A DNA stretch of 64,000 nucleotides. Origin: Desulfatibacillum aliphaticivorans DSM 15576. Lineage in GTDB: Bacteria > Desulfobacterota > Desulfobacteria > Desulfobacterales > Desulfatibacillaceae. The stretch's first letter is position 1. Every line of letters starts with the position of its first letter. Where the stretch lies: positions 142,580 to 206,579 of the forward strand of contig NZ_AUCT01000010.1 in assembly GCF_000429905.1 (NCBI RefSeq). Reading direction: 5' to 3'. The position numbers and the translations under genes were made by a program. A model generated the notes under the pieces. The model saw nothing but the letters and a program-made list of their open reading frames with translations. It searched no databases and was not told the DNA's origin. Shown piece after piece: positions 17,121-25,610 of this stretch.

Positions 17121-17200
17121 ATTCTTCCTCCGTCCCTTTGAACGATAAGATTTTCTGGTGTCGAGAAATGGGCCGTCCCTGTCCGCTTTAGCTATCTAAT

Positions 17201-17214
17201 CGGCTAATTAGCCG
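17201..17214. repeat. Perfect 14-bp palindrome at the thpR stop codon
   Basis: CGGCTAATTAGCCG reads the same on both strands and overlaps the thpR stop. It lies in the gap between thpR and recA, about 80 bp before recA on the minus strand, so it could be an operator for recA. It could also be chance. Confidence 0.5.
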
Positions 17215-17786
17215 TTTCGTCCAAAAGAAGCATGGGCAAGCGCCGTATACACTGCGCCTGTGGGGCGCAAGTCGCTCTTAAACAGAATGATGCGGTCCAC
17301 AGTAAATTTCTGGGTTTCAAGTGATCCGGCTTTTTCAACGGCCTGCAGCAGGGCCTTGGGGTCGATCCGTCCCTTGGCCCTTCCCAGCGTGATGTGGGCG
17401 CTGAACCGCTTGTTTTCCGCTTCAAAGCCCAAGGGCTCCAGGCCTTGCTCCAAACAGGAGGCCAGCTTGGCCAGGCCGGCCGCATCCCCTGCCAGGCCGG
17501 TCCACAAAACCCGGGCTTTGGAAAAATTCGGGAAAGCCCCAAAGCCATTTACATTAAAGGTCATTGGCGCAAACCCGGCCGTGCATTCTTTCATGACCTG
17601 CACGACTCCGTCAATATCGGATTGCAGGACGTCGCCTAAAAACTTTAGGGTCAGGTGCATGCCTTTGGGATTGACCCAGCGGAAAGGAAGCCCGGAAGCC
17701 TTAAACCCTCCCTGAGCCCGGCTTACGGCCTGCTTAACCTCTTCGGGGATTTCCACGGCGATGAATGTACGGAGCTTCCGGGTCAT
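17208..17786 (-). CDS. thpR: RNA 2',3'-cyclic phosphodiesterase (2H phosphoesterase family)
   Basis: A 192-residue 2H-family enzyme (LigT/ThpR). The two catalytic HxT motifs are visible: HLTLKFLGD near residue 46 and HITLGRAKG near residue 132. The N-terminus RTFIAVEIPEEV is typical. The family hydrolyses 2',3'-cyclic phosphates at RNA ends and can also ligate tRNA halves in vitro. It lies between pgpA and recA, all on the minus strand, a conserved neighbourhood in this class. Spacing to pgpA is 27 bp, so it probably shares the pgpA transcript. Confidence 0.93.
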   Translation of the reverse strand: MTRKLRTFIAVEIPEEVKQAVSRAQGGFKASGLPFRWVNPKGMHLTLKFLGDVLQSDIDGVVQVMKECTAGFAPMTFNVNGFGAFPNFSKARVLWTGLAGDAAGLAKLASCLEQGLEPLGFEAENKRFSAHITLGRAKGRIDPKALLQAVEKAGSLETQKFTVDRIILFKSDLRPTGAVYTALAHASFGRNG

Positions 17787-17813
17787 AAAGGCCCTTGCAA
17801 AACAATTAATCCA

Positions 17814-18281
17814 TTAAAAATAATGGAGAAAAATTCGTAAAAGAATATGGGCGTACACCCCGGCCGCCAGATCGTCCGCAACAATGCCCAGCCCGCCGGA
17901 AAGATTCTCATCCAGCGTGCTGACCGGGGGCGGCTTGAAAATATCGAATATCCGAAACAAGATAAACCCCGCGACCGCCGCCTTGAACGAAAACGGCACG
18001 GCGAACAGGGTCACCATGTATCCCGCGATTTCGTCAATCACGATGGCGCCCGGATCTTTGGCGCCCATGGCTTTGGCGGCCTTATCCGCTATAGGCACGG
18101 AGACGGCGATAAACGCGGCCGCCAGGACCGCCGCTGCAAGCCATTGCCATTGCCAGACCTGCCACATGATCCAGGCAAGCGGAATTCCCCATAAGGTCCC
18201 GAAGGTGCCAGGGCCTTTGGGAATAAGCCCCACATAAAAGCCGGTGGCCAGCGTCACCGGCCATTTTTTTCCTGTATCCAT
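17814..18281 (-). CDS. pgpA: Phosphatidylglycerophosphatase A
   Basis: A 155-residue inner-membrane phosphatase. It shows the family landmarks GLIPKGPGTFGTLWGIP near residue 19, the catalytic-region VIDEIAGYMVTL near residue 81, and RIFDIFKPPP followed by GIVADDLAAGVYAHI near residue 132. Three to four hydrophobic segments are present (about 32-60, 86-110, 138-150). It dephosphorylates phosphatidylglycerophosphate to give phosphatidylglycerol. It is the first gene of the minus-strand pgpA-thpR pair; recA follows after a gap of about 90 bp. Confidence 0.95.
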   Translation of the reverse strand: MDTGKKWPVTLATGFYVGLIPKGPGTFGTLWGIPLAWIMWQVWQWQWLAAAVLAAAFIAVSVPIADKAAKAMGAKDPGAIVIDEIAGYMVTLFAVPFSFKAAVAGFILFRIFDIFKPPPVSTLDENLSGGLGIVADDLAAGVYAHILLRIFLHYF

Positions 18282-18453
18282 CCGGGTTTATCTATATTTT
18301 AGCCCTGTTTTTGTCAAGGGCTTTGCCTGTTTCGGGCCTGGATCGGAATGGATGATCCCGCCCCTTCAAAATGCTTTATCCACTTGATTTCGTATGCCCA
18401 ATCCATTCGGGGCGCCCGCCCTGCCCCGCGGCTGGCCTATTAAGCATTATTTC

Positions 18454-18484
18454 TTGACTCTTTAGGGGCTTTTGTTTTTAATAT
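18454..18484 (+). promoter_or_regulatory. Probable promoter of the outer-membrane barrel gene
   Basis: TTGACT (18454-18459) and TTTAAT (18477-18482) are separated by 17 bases. It ends about 50 bases before the TTG start at 18535 and sits in an AT-rich stretch. Confidence 0.5.
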
Positions 18485-18534
18485 TCTTCAATCGCTGCAC
18501 TCAAATCGAGCACAAGTCATTACAGGAGGATAAC

Positions 18535-19191
18535 TTGAAGAAGACACTCTTAATAGCTGTTTGCGCCATTTGCTTTTTTTCCTTATGTACAGGGGCGTAC
18601 GCCGAGGGAGAGCGCACCTGGAAGTTCGGCGTCGGCGCGGAAGTTTCTTTTCTTAAAACGCTGGACTACGACGTGGACGACGTTGCGTCCACCGAGCAGA
18701 CCTTTGAAGCCACGGCCATGCCCGGCGTCAACATGACCTTCTTTTTCAACCAGTATTTTTCCACGGAACTGACCCTGGCCTACGCCAAATACGAGATGGA
18801 GCTGGACGTTCCGGGTACAAAAATCGAACAAGGGGAACTGGAGCAGGTTCCGCTTTTGCTCACCTTTCGGGCTCACATGCCTTCCGAAGGCGGATTCAGC
18901 CCGTACATCGGCGCGGGTCTGAGCTACTTCTTCAACGACTTTGACATGTCCGATTTTTATTCCCGAAACCTGGCCAAAGGAACATCCATCGACCCGGACG
19001 ACGGGCTTGGATTTCACGCCAACCTGGGCATGGAAATTGATGTGACGGACAATCTCTCCTTTGACATTGACGGAAAGTACACCTGGTACGAGGAGGAGTT
19101 TGTCATCAAGAGCCCCGGAAATCGCGACCGCCAGGAGGACGTGGAGTTGAACTCCCTTTCCATCGGAGCAGGCATGAAGGTGTATTTCTAA
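18535..19191 (+). CDS. Outer-membrane beta-barrel protein (OmpW/OmpA-barrel-like)
   Basis: A 218-residue exported protein. The start is a TTG with an excellent AGGAGG (18524-18529) 5 bases upstream, which is preferred over the longer frame from 18472. Residues 1-23 form a signal peptide ending in TGAYA. The rest alternates polar and hydrophobic residues in strands such as FFFNQYFSTELTLAYAKYEM and FSPYIGAGLSYFF, with NLGMEIDVTDNLSFDIDGKY, and ends in phenylalanine (VYF), the usual barrel C-terminal signature. Eight strands are likely. The function is unknown; the barrel type resembles small OmpW-like pores. It is a single gene with its own promoter and terminator. Confidence 0.83.
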   Translation: MKKTLLIAVCAICFFSLCTGAYAEGERTWKFGVGAEVSFLKTLDYDVDDVASTEQTFEATAMPGVNMTFFFNQYFSTELTLAYAKYEMELDVPGTKIEQGELEQVPLLLTFRAHMPSEGGFSPYIGAGLSYFFNDFDMSDFYSRNLAKGTSIDPDDGLGFHANLGMEIDVTDNLSFDIDGKYTWYEEEFVIKSPGNRDRQEDVELNSLSIGAGMKVYF

Positions 19192-19217
19192 ACCGGGGCC
19201 AATCTCTGTAAGATTTA

Positions 19218-19263
19218 AAAGGCCGATTAGGGAAGAATGACTTCCTTAATCGGCCTTTGGTTT
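19218..19263 (+). terminator. Intrinsic terminator of the outer-membrane barrel gene
   Basis: AAAGGCCGATTAGGGAAG (19218-19235) pairs with CTTCCTTAATCGGCCTTT (19241-19258) over 18 bp with one G-U pair, followed by a T-rich stretch. It starts 27 bp after the stop codon. Confidence 0.88.
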
Positions 19264-19580
19264 GATAGAAATCATCTATCTCCTGCGGACGAAAGCCCTT
19301 TCCAAAACCAAACAAAAGCATGAATTCAAGCAGGTCCGTGCACCCGCCAATCATACCCAATTTCTGCAATCTTTCCCGGCCGCGCCTTTTGTTCTTTCGA
19401 ACCCAGGCAAAAAAAGCCTTGCCTGGGCCACCCACAACGACGGCCAAGGTTTTCTGTCATCCCCGTGGAGGGGTTGCGGCGGTATGATTGCGGCTGTTAT
19501 GCAATCATGATGACACACTCCCGGAAACGGGGACCCAGAGTCTTCTTGCGTATTTATACATTAGGGTGCAGACCGCCTGC
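19264..19580. other. Gene-free stretch with two small inverted repeats
   Basis: No convincing gene is seen. CCCAGGCAA (19402-19410) pairs with TTGCCTGGG (19419-19427), and ATGATTGC (19484-19491) pairs with GCAATCAT (19501-19508). The first could end minus-strand transcription from the dockerin-tailed gene but lacks a proper T run. The small open frames here on both strands have no ribosome site and poor composition. Confidence 0.5.
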
Positions 19581-21710
19581 CTAATCCCTGACGCCCGCTA
19601 TGCGCTGCAGGACGAACAGGGTGTCCTTAACGGTGACTTTATCGTCGCCGTCCGGGTCCGTGGCCTCAAAAGCCCAGTCGGCCCTTGAAAAGGAGCCCGC
19701 GCTCATGCCGGGCAGTTGCAGGGAAACGATAGCGTCCCCCACGTCCAGGGAGGCGTTCATGTCAATATCTCCTTTTTGAATCACTCCTGATGAAAGGACT
19801 ACCGCACCATCCCCTGAAGCATACCATTGGCCGGAATCCGTAGCGACCACTCCGCATAAATTTTGAGACATCCAGCCGTCAATCAGCGTGGCCTGTCCAT
19901 TTTCAAACTGATACAAATATCCGCGGTCCCCACCTATGTAGCCGCTGTAAGTATTAAGGCTGGCAATGAACTTGCCGGCGCCCAAGTAGGAAACCATGCT
20001 AAAGGTATCGTAGGAGTATATCCCCTGAGCGGAAACCGGAGTCCAGGCGCCGCCGTCCATTTTGTATATGGCGACGGACCCGCCCACGGCGTAAACGTAC
20101 CCGTCCCCTGCTGCAACGGACGCCAGTTTGGTGGTCACGCCGGAGTCTTCTTCCGTCCAAGCGCCGCCTGAATAAGAGATAATTTTCCCGTTTTGTCCCA
20201 CGGCGTACACTTTGCCGTCCGAGCCCTGCGCCAAGCTATAATACGAGTCAAAGTCCGGGTCATTATAGCCGTCGACCTGATCCCCATTGACGATCTTTCT
20301 TGGTAATCCACCGTCCAACCCGCCTAAAATAATGAACATATCTCCGGACTCCGTATACAGGACATCGGTCATAGCCAACGGAACTCCGGCATTATTCGGT
20401 TTCCAGGAGGTCCAGGACTCTCCATCGTAATGAAAAGCGCCATAGGAATAACTGCCGTCCATGGGCTGCAAGCCCACCCACACATTGTCCTTTGCAAAGG
20501 CTCTCAAACCTGTGACATGGGCCTGCTTATTTTCGCCGATAGGCAGGGGATGCTCGGTCATGGACCCTTTGTTCCAGGCGAACACCCCTTCCCCGGAATT
20601 GATCCATCCTGGGGCGAACCACAGATCCTCTCCCCAAGAAACACGGGTAAAATCCTTTTTGACCGTGGGAATCCGGGACTCCTCGCGCCAGCCGTTTACA
20701 GGGCTATAGGTTTCCAGGCGTCCGTTATCTCCTGCGATGAGATACGAGCCGTCCGACTTTTGGCGGATAACATTTTGCTTCCAATATTCGGAGGGAGGAA
20801 TTTCCGTGAAGCCCGATCCGTTCCAATGATACACGGAGCCGGAGTAAGACGTGAAATACATGTCCGAACCGGAAGTCCCGGAAATGGAGGTCAATTGCGT
20901 ATTCTGCATGGAAACAGGCACGGTATAGGTTATGGGATTGGATATCTCAATCCAGTTTCCGGCGGCTTTGTTCAGCTTATACACCTGGCCGTAATTGCCG
21001 CAGGCGAAAACCGTGTCGGCGTCCGGCCCCCAGACGTCGTCCAAAAAGTTCGTGCTGAAATTGAAGGGCGGCTCTCCTTCTTGCTTTTGAATGGTCCATG
21101 CGCTGCCGTCATAATGGATTATCTGCCCGTACCATCCCACGGCGTAGACGTCATCCGCCGCAAAAGCATGGACGGAGTCCAGGCCGACGCCCAAATACAG
21201 GCCGCTGACATAGTCCACGCTCCAGGAATTTCCATCCCAATGGTACAAATAGGCGGAGCGTTCGTCCGCCGCCCACACGTTGTCGGGGGCGATGGCGTGG
21301 ATGTCATCCGGAGGATAGGTGTCGCTCCCTAAGAAAACAGGAGCCGGGACGGAGCTCCAAGTTGAGCCGTCGTAATGAAGAAAAACCGCTTTTTCCAGAT
21401 TATTGGTGCTGTAGTCGTCTCCGCCGGCGGCCCAGATATCCGTTTCCGAGGTTCCGTGGATGCAAAACAGCGGGACATTAGTAGGCGAGTCCATGAACTC
21501 GAAATTTGTTCCGTCGTATTTGATGATGGTTCCCGAATCGCCCACAAAATAAAAGGTGCTTCCGTCAGGAGTCCAGGAGTCGAACAGGCTGTTGGCGGTG
21601 GGAAAGGGCAGGATGCTGTTGACCTTCTCCTGCGCAAAGGACGGGGTTATGAGACAGAGGTGGACAAGACAACAAACCAGCAGGCCGGTGATGGGAACTC
21701 TTTTTAGCAT
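19581..21710 (-). CDS. Secreted beta-propeller protein with C-terminal dockerin-like calcium-binding repeats
   Basis: A 709-residue exported protein. Residues 1-26 form a signal peptide ending PSFAQ. Residues 35-640 are made of short repeated blades with the recurring pattern of W or Y plus YDG.S.W (IKYDGTNFEFM, LHYDGSTWSSVPAP, YHWDGNSWSVDYV, IHYDGSAWTIQ, FHYDGESWTSW), as in photosystem-II-stability-like or Kelch-like propellers. Residues 645-709 hold two dockerin-type EF-hand repeats (GDIDMNASLDVGDAIVSLQ and DPDGDDKVTVKDTLFVLQRI). No cohesin-bearing scaffold is visible. It is probably a surface or extracellular binding protein; its ligand is unknown. It is a single gene convergent with the barrel gene. 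Confidence 0.8.
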   Translation of the reverse strand: MLKRVPITGLLVCCLVHLCLITPSFAQEKVNSILPFPTANSLFDSWTPDGSTFYFVGDSGTIIKYDGTNFEFMDSPTNVPLFCIHGTSETDIWAAGGDDYSTNNLEKAVFLHYDGSTWSSVPAPVFLGSDTYPPDDIHAIAPDNVWAADERSAYLYHWDGNSWSVDYVSGLYLGVGLDSVHAFAADDVYAVGWYGQIIHYDGSAWTIQKQEGEPPFNFSTNFLDDVWGPDADTVFACGNYGQVYKLNKAAGNWIEISNPITYTVPVSMQNTQLTSISGTSGSDMYFTSYSGSVYHWNGSGFTEIPPSEYWKQNVIRQKSDGSYLIAGDNGRLETYSPVNGWREESRIPTVKKDFTRVSWGEDLWFAPGWINSGEGVFAWNKGSMTEHPLPIGENKQAHVTGLRAFAKDNVWVGLQPMDGSYSYGAFHYDGESWTSWKPNNAGVPLAMTDVLYTESGDMFIILGGLDGGLPRKIVNGDQVDGYNDPDFDSYYSLAQGSDGKVYAVGQNGKIISYSGGAWTEEDSGVTTKLASVAAGDGYVYAVGGSVAIYKMDGGAWTPVSAQGIYSYDTFSMVSYLGAGKFIASLNTYSGYIGGDRGYLYQFENGQATLIDGWMSQNLCGVVATDSGQWYASGDGAVVLSSGVIQKGDIDMNASLDVGDAIVSLQLPGMSAGSFSRADWAFEATDPDGDDKVTVKDTLFVLQRIAGVRD

Positions 21711-21872
21711 TGGCGCCTCTCATGGGAAAATCGGCAAAAGAACTCTGCTTCGACTGCAGAAATGGTACGAATATTTTAAACCTCTTTCAGAGATACGACA
21801 AGGGGAAAACACAGGTCCTGCCGCGCCATTGGACGGCAAGCTGCGCCGAGCCGCCCAATGGCTTTGCCTAGT

Positions 21873-23234
21873 TCACAGCCCGTATTTTTTCATTTTCATG
21901 GACAGGGTTTTCCGGTTGATCCCCAGAATGCCGGCCGCCTTTTGAATGCCGCCGTTGGTGCGGGACAGCACAAACCGGATGTAATCCCTTTCCAGATCCT
22001 TGAGGCTGACCATTTTATCGGAAAAGGACCGAAGGTCGGGCGGCTGCTGGCGGATGTCCTGGGGCAGATGCTCGGGTTTGATAACGGCGTCGTCCTTCAG
22101 GATCAGGGTGCGCTCAATGGTGTTCTCCAACTCCCGGACGTTGCCCGGCCAGGCGTAGGAAAGGAGCACGTCCATGGCCTCGCGGGAGACCTTGGGGGCT
22201 TCCCTGCCGATTTTCCGGGACATGTGAAGCACAAAATAGTTGACCAGTTCCTCGATATCCTTGCCTCTTTCCCTTAAAGGCGGCAGATGGATGGGGATGA
22301 CGTGCAAGCGGTAAAACAAGTCTTCCCTGAACTTGTTTTCGGCGATGGCGGCCCGTAAATCCCGGTTGGAGGCCACCATGATTCGCAAATCCACCTTGAT
22401 GCGGACGGCCCCGCCCACCTGGGTGAATTCCCGCTCCTGGATGACGCGCAGGAGCTTGGCCTGGATGTCCATGGACAGGTTGGAAATTTCGTCAAAAAAG
22501 AAGGTGCCGTGGTTGGCCAGTTCGAACAGGCCCTTTTTGCTTTGCAGGGCGCCGGTGAACGAGCCTTTAACGTGGCCGAACAACTCGCTTTCCAAGAGGT
22601 TTTCCACCAGGGCGGAGCAGTCCACGGGCACGAATTCGTTTTCGCGCCGGCGGCTGTGATAGTGAATGGCCCGGGCAACCAGCTCCTTGCCGGTGCCGCT
22701 TTCTCCGGTGATGAGCACCGTGCCGTCCGTAGGCGCCACCTTAAGCATGCGGGAGAACAGGTTTTGCATGACCGGGCTGGAGCCCAGCATGATCCTGTCC
22801 GGCCCGGCCTGCAGGCCTTTGCTTTTGGGAATGCCGATGGTTTGCGCCGGAGGGGCGGAGGCTTTTTCGGCCCTTTGGATGATATTTTCTATATCGTCCA
22901 CGCCAAAGGGTTTGGCCAGATAGTCAAAGGCCCCCATTTTCATGGCCTGAATGATTATGTCCGGCTCGGTGACGCCGGTGATCATGACCACCAGGGAGCT
23001 TATGTTGTTATCCTTGATCCATCCCAGGACTTCCATGCCGCCCATGCCCTGCATGCGGACATCCAGAAAAATAATGTCGAAATAGGAATCCGACATTTTG
23101 GAGATGGCTTCCTTGCCATCTGCGGCGTCATCGGGCTTGAGGCCCATATGGGTGACAATCCTACTGATGCCTGAACGGACGACGGGCTCATCGTCCACAA
23201 TCAAGGCGGTTTTCAGCTTGGTTTGCTCCTCCAT
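21873..23234 (-). CDS. NtrC-family sigma-54-dependent response regulator
   Basis: A 453-residue activator. The receiver domain covers residues 8-120, with the phospho-acceptor Asp in IIFLDVRMQGMGG near residue 57. The AAA+ domain covers about 148-370, with Walker A GESGTGKELVARAI near residue 179 and the sigma-54 contact loop GSFTGA (normally GAFTGA) near residue 230. A Fis-type helix-turn-helix closes the protein (GGIQKAAGILGINRKTLSMKMKKYGL region). It should activate sigma-54 promoters after phosphorylation. It follows a receiver gene and a PAS kinase in the same direction, with 40 bp between, so these three are one signalling operon. Confidence 0.94.
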   Translation of the reverse strand: MEEQTKLKTALIVDDEPVVRSGISRIVTHMGLKPDDAADGKEAISKMSDSYFDIIFLDVRMQGMGGMEVLGWIKDNNISSLVVMITGVTEPDIIIQAMKMGAFDYLAKPFGVDDIENIIQRAEKASAPPAQTIGIPKSKGLQAGPDRIMLGSSPVMQNLFSRMLKVAPTDGTVLITGESGTGKELVARAIHYHSRRRENEFVPVDCSALVENLLESELFGHVKGSFTGALQSKKGLFELANHGTFFFDEISNLSMDIQAKLLRVIQEREFTQVGGAVRIKVDLRIMVASNRDLRAAIAENKFREDLFYRLHVIPIHLPPLRERGKDIEELVNYFVLHMSRKIGREAPKVSREAMDVLLSYAWPGNVRELENTIERTLILKDDAVIKPEHLPQDIRQQPPDLRSFSDKMVSLKDLERDYIRFVLSRTNGGIQKAAGILGINRKTLSMKMKKYGL

Positions 23235-23274
23235 CTATCCCAGTCCTTCCTAGACGTGCTGCCTTCTTGCATGG

Positions 23275-23640
23275 TTACAAGGCGCTTTTTACCGCGTCAA
23301 CGACTTCTCTGGCCATAAATGGTTTGCTTATCAAACCTAACGCTCCTGCATCTTCGCATTGGGATTCAAGCTGCCGGCTGCCGTGCCCTGTAATGATGAT
23401 GGCAGGCAGGCCCGGGTAATTGCTTTTAATCCATGCGAGCAGTTCCAACCCCCCTATTCCCGGCATTTTTAAGTCTGCAAGAACAAGGTCCACGTGACTG
23501 CTTTGCACAATCTCCATGGCCTCCTCCCCGTCCTTGGCAATCAGGATCCGGTAGCCCTCCGCCTCCAGAATCCTGCGACATCCTTCTCGAACGACTCTCT
23601 CATCGTCCACTACAAGAACTACGTATTGTTTCAAACTCAT
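23275..23640 (-). CDS. Single-domain response regulator
   Basis: A 121-residue receiver domain. The acidic residues are in LVVDDERVVREG near residue 8, the phospho-acceptor Asp is in LVLADLKMPGIGGLELL near residue 55, the Thr is in IITGHGS near residue 84 and the Lys is in LISKPFMA near residue 106. The start codon overlaps the stop of the upstream kinase gene by 4 bases (ATGA), giving translational coupling. It may carry phosphate from the kinase, alongside the NtrC-type regulator that follows. Confidence 0.92.
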   Translation of the reverse strand: MSLKQYVVLVVDDERVVREGCRRILEAEGYRILIAKDGEEAMEIVQSSHVDLVLADLKMPGIGGLELLAWIKSNYPGLPAIIITGHGSRQLESQCEDAGALGLISKPFMAREVVDAVKSAL

Positions 23641-25121
23641 GATTCTTTCTTGATTTTGGGCCCCGGCAGGCGGATGGTGAATATGGTTCCGCCTTCCGGA
23701 TGATTTTCCACGCCAATGGTTCCGCCATGATTGTGAATAATGTCCTGGGTGATGGACAGGCCGAGGCCGGTGCCGTAACCCACGGGTTTTGTCGTATAAA
23801 AACTTTCGAAAATCTTTTCCAGTTCCCCCTGGGCCACTCCCGGCCCGTTATCCCGGAATTCCATGAAAAAATAACCGGATTCAAAATCGTGTCGCGCTTT
23901 AATGCAAATCAGGCCTTTGCCTTCCAGGGCGTCCGCGGCGTTTAGCACCAAATTGGTGAACACCTGCTGCATCTGAACGCGGTCGGCCTGCATTTTGGGC
24001 ATGTCGGGCTGAAAGTCGCATTTCACCTCAATGCCCTGAAATTTCGCCTGGGGCAGGACAATGTCCAGGCACTGGCGAAAAGCCTCGGGAATGTCAAAAG
24101 GCTCGTTGCCGTTGTCCGACTTCCGGGAAAACCCCAATAAATTGCGGACAATGGCCTTGCACCGCAAGGTCTGGTCGATAATCTCCTTCAGGTCGTCCCT
24201 GTAAACCGGATCGTCCTTCAGGCTCCGCTGCATGATTTCCGCAAACATCAAAATGCCGGAAAGCGGATTGTTGATTTCGTGGGCCACACTGGCGGAAAGC
24301 CTGCCCAGGGCCGCGTTTCTGTCCGCCTGGATCAGCCTTTCCTGGGCGGAGCGCAGCTCCCTGGCAAGGCGCTCGCTTTCCCGCAAATCGCCGAAAATGC
24401 CCACGCTGCCCGTTTCCTGGCCGTCTTCAAACATGATTCCCGCCGACAAGGTGACGGGAAAGGGATTGCCGTCCCTATCCTTGAGCTCGGTTTTCACCAT
24501 GTTCAGAATGCCGGGCCGGCCGTACTGCTTGCTCCGCATGAGCTTCATGTTGCGCTTGGCGGTTTCCCAGCCGTAAAACAGGTCCACGCCGCCGGGAATG
24601 CCCACCACGTCTTCCGAGGCGAACCCTGTCATGATCTCCATGCTTTTATTGAACATGAGGACCTTGCCCCTGGGGTCCATAACCACAATGCCGTTGACCG
24701 TGCTTTCAATCATGTTGGTCAAAAACGAAAGCATGCGGACCACCGGGTTTTCCGGCGTAAAGCACACGCCGTCCCGGTCTTCATGGCTTCTGGGGCAGAC
24801 CGCCCAGGCGCCGGAGACCCCCGTGTTTTTTTGGATGGGGGTCACTATAAACCGGATATGGGGCTTGCCCATGTCTCCGGGCAGAGGAAGCACCCATTGC
24901 TCCGAACCCGCGCCCCTTTGAATGCATTGGGCGAAGAGTTCGTTCAAAGAAGGGTGAAACCTGTGCACGCCTTTGTTGGCGACCAAATCCACATTTTCCG
25001 GGCTGTACGGCAGACCGAGCATCTCGTCCGCAGGGGCGTTCCAGCCGATGATCTTTCCGGATTTATCGGCCAAAAAAGCCGGGTCCGGATGATGCCGGAA
25101 CATCTCCATAAATGTATCCAT
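23637..25121 (-). CDS. PAS-domain sensor histidine kinase (soluble)
   Basis: A 494-residue kinase without clear membrane segments. PAS-like regions are at about 5-110 (HHPDPAFLADKSGKIIGWN) and 130-250 (MIESTVNGIVVMDPRGKVLMF). The H box is SVAHEINNPLSGILMFAE near residue 280, and the ATPase domain has DNGPGVAQGELEKIFESFYTTK near residue 420 and GTGLGLSITQDI near residue 450. HEINNPL is typical of NtrB-type kinases, which pair with sigma-54 activators, and such an activator is two genes downstream. A coupled receiver gene overlaps its stop. The sensed signal is unknown. Confidence 0.92.
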   Translation of the reverse strand: MDTFMEMFRHHPDPAFLADKSGKIIGWNAPADEMLGLPYSPENVDLVANKGVHRFHPSLNELFAQCIQRGAGSEQWVLPLPGDMGKPHIRFIVTPIQKNTGVSGAWAVCPRSHEDRDGVCFTPENPVVRMLSFLTNMIESTVNGIVVMDPRGKVLMFNKSMEIMTGFASEDVVGIPGGVDLFYGWETAKRNMKLMRSKQYGRPGILNMVKTELKDRDGNPFPVTLSAGIMFEDGQETGSVGIFGDLRESERLARELRSAQERLIQADRNAALGRLSASVAHEINNPLSGILMFAEIMQRSLKDDPVYRDDLKEIIDQTLRCKAIVRNLLGFSRKSDNGNEPFDIPEAFRQCLDIVLPQAKFQGIEVKCDFQPDMPKMQADRVQMQQVFTNLVLNAADALEGKGLICIKARHDFESGYFFMEFRDNGPGVAQGELEKIFESFYTTKPVGYGTGLGLSITQDIIHNHGGTIGVENHPEGGTIFTIRLPGPKIKKES

Positions 25122-25222
25122 GACTACCCCAATCCTCCGGCTTGCATCGGTGGACGCAAAACGCCGGCGGAACTCTTTATTGTATTTGAAATGTCTTGGA
25201 AGAATGCAGAAAAGGAAAGAAG

Positions 25223-25298
25223 TGGTAGTCCCAAGGGGAATCGAACCCCTGTCTTCGCCGTGAGAGGGCGATATCCTAAACCGCTAGACGATGGGACC
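25223..25298 (-). tRNA. tRNA-Glu (anticodon CTC)
   Basis: A complete 76-nt cloverleaf with encoded CCA. The acceptor stem is GGTCCCA with TGGGACT (one G-U pair at position 1), the anticodon arm is TCGCC-CTCTCAC-GGCGA, giving anticodon CTC which reads GAG, and the T arm is AGGGG-TTCGATT-CCCCT. The gene lies alone on the minus strand between the PAS kinase and the PLDc_N-like gene. Confidence 0.97.
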
Positions 25299-25370
25299 AC
25301 ACTTTTTGTTGACAGCCCGCCAGTGGCGGACAAGATGGTCTTATTACAAAAATGAAGCCGCCTTGTCAAA

Positions 25371-25610
25371 TCATTTTTGAACGCCATCTTCCAATTCCGT
25401 AATTTCTTCCAAAGAAGGCCGCACGCCTTGCCTGCGGCCCCAAATTATGTACAACAGCACGCCTAAAAAAGGGAGGCCAACCACCACAAGGCCCCAGACG
25501 GTCTTCCTGACCGGCGAGCCGAAATCCCGGGCCATAATGTGAAAAATAGCCAGCCAGGTTAAAATTAAAAACACGGTTCCCAGGCTTATGACAGTTATTG
25601 CAAAATTCAA
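25371..25610 (-). CDS. Small membrane protein, PLDc_N-like (phospholipase D nuclease N-terminal domain)
   Basis: A 79-residue protein with two membrane helices (about residues 5-27 and 40-60), a Pro-Gly turn, and the family pattern GSPVRKTVWGLVVVGLPFLG followed by YIIWGRRQG. It has the stand-alone form of the helix pair found at the N-terminus of cardiolipin synthases, where it anchors or mediates assembly; it has no catalytic HKD motif. Its start overlaps the stop of the lytic transglycosylase gene by 4 bases, so the two are co-translated. Its own role is not known. Confidence 0.75.
   Translation of the reverse strand: MNFAITVISLGTVFLILTWLAIFHIMARDFGSPVRKTVWGLVVVGLPFLGVLLYIIWGRRQGVRPSLEEITELEDGVQK

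Noticed and set aside
17121..17207. LexA box before recA
   Set aside because: No CTGT-N8-ACAG or related inverted repeat was found; only the 14-bp palindrome at the end of thpR.
19262..19510. Open frame of 82 codons on the + strand after the barrel gene terminator
   Set aside because: It starts with TTG without a ribosome site directly after a terminator, and its residues do not read as a protein. The opposite-strand frame is likewise unsupported.
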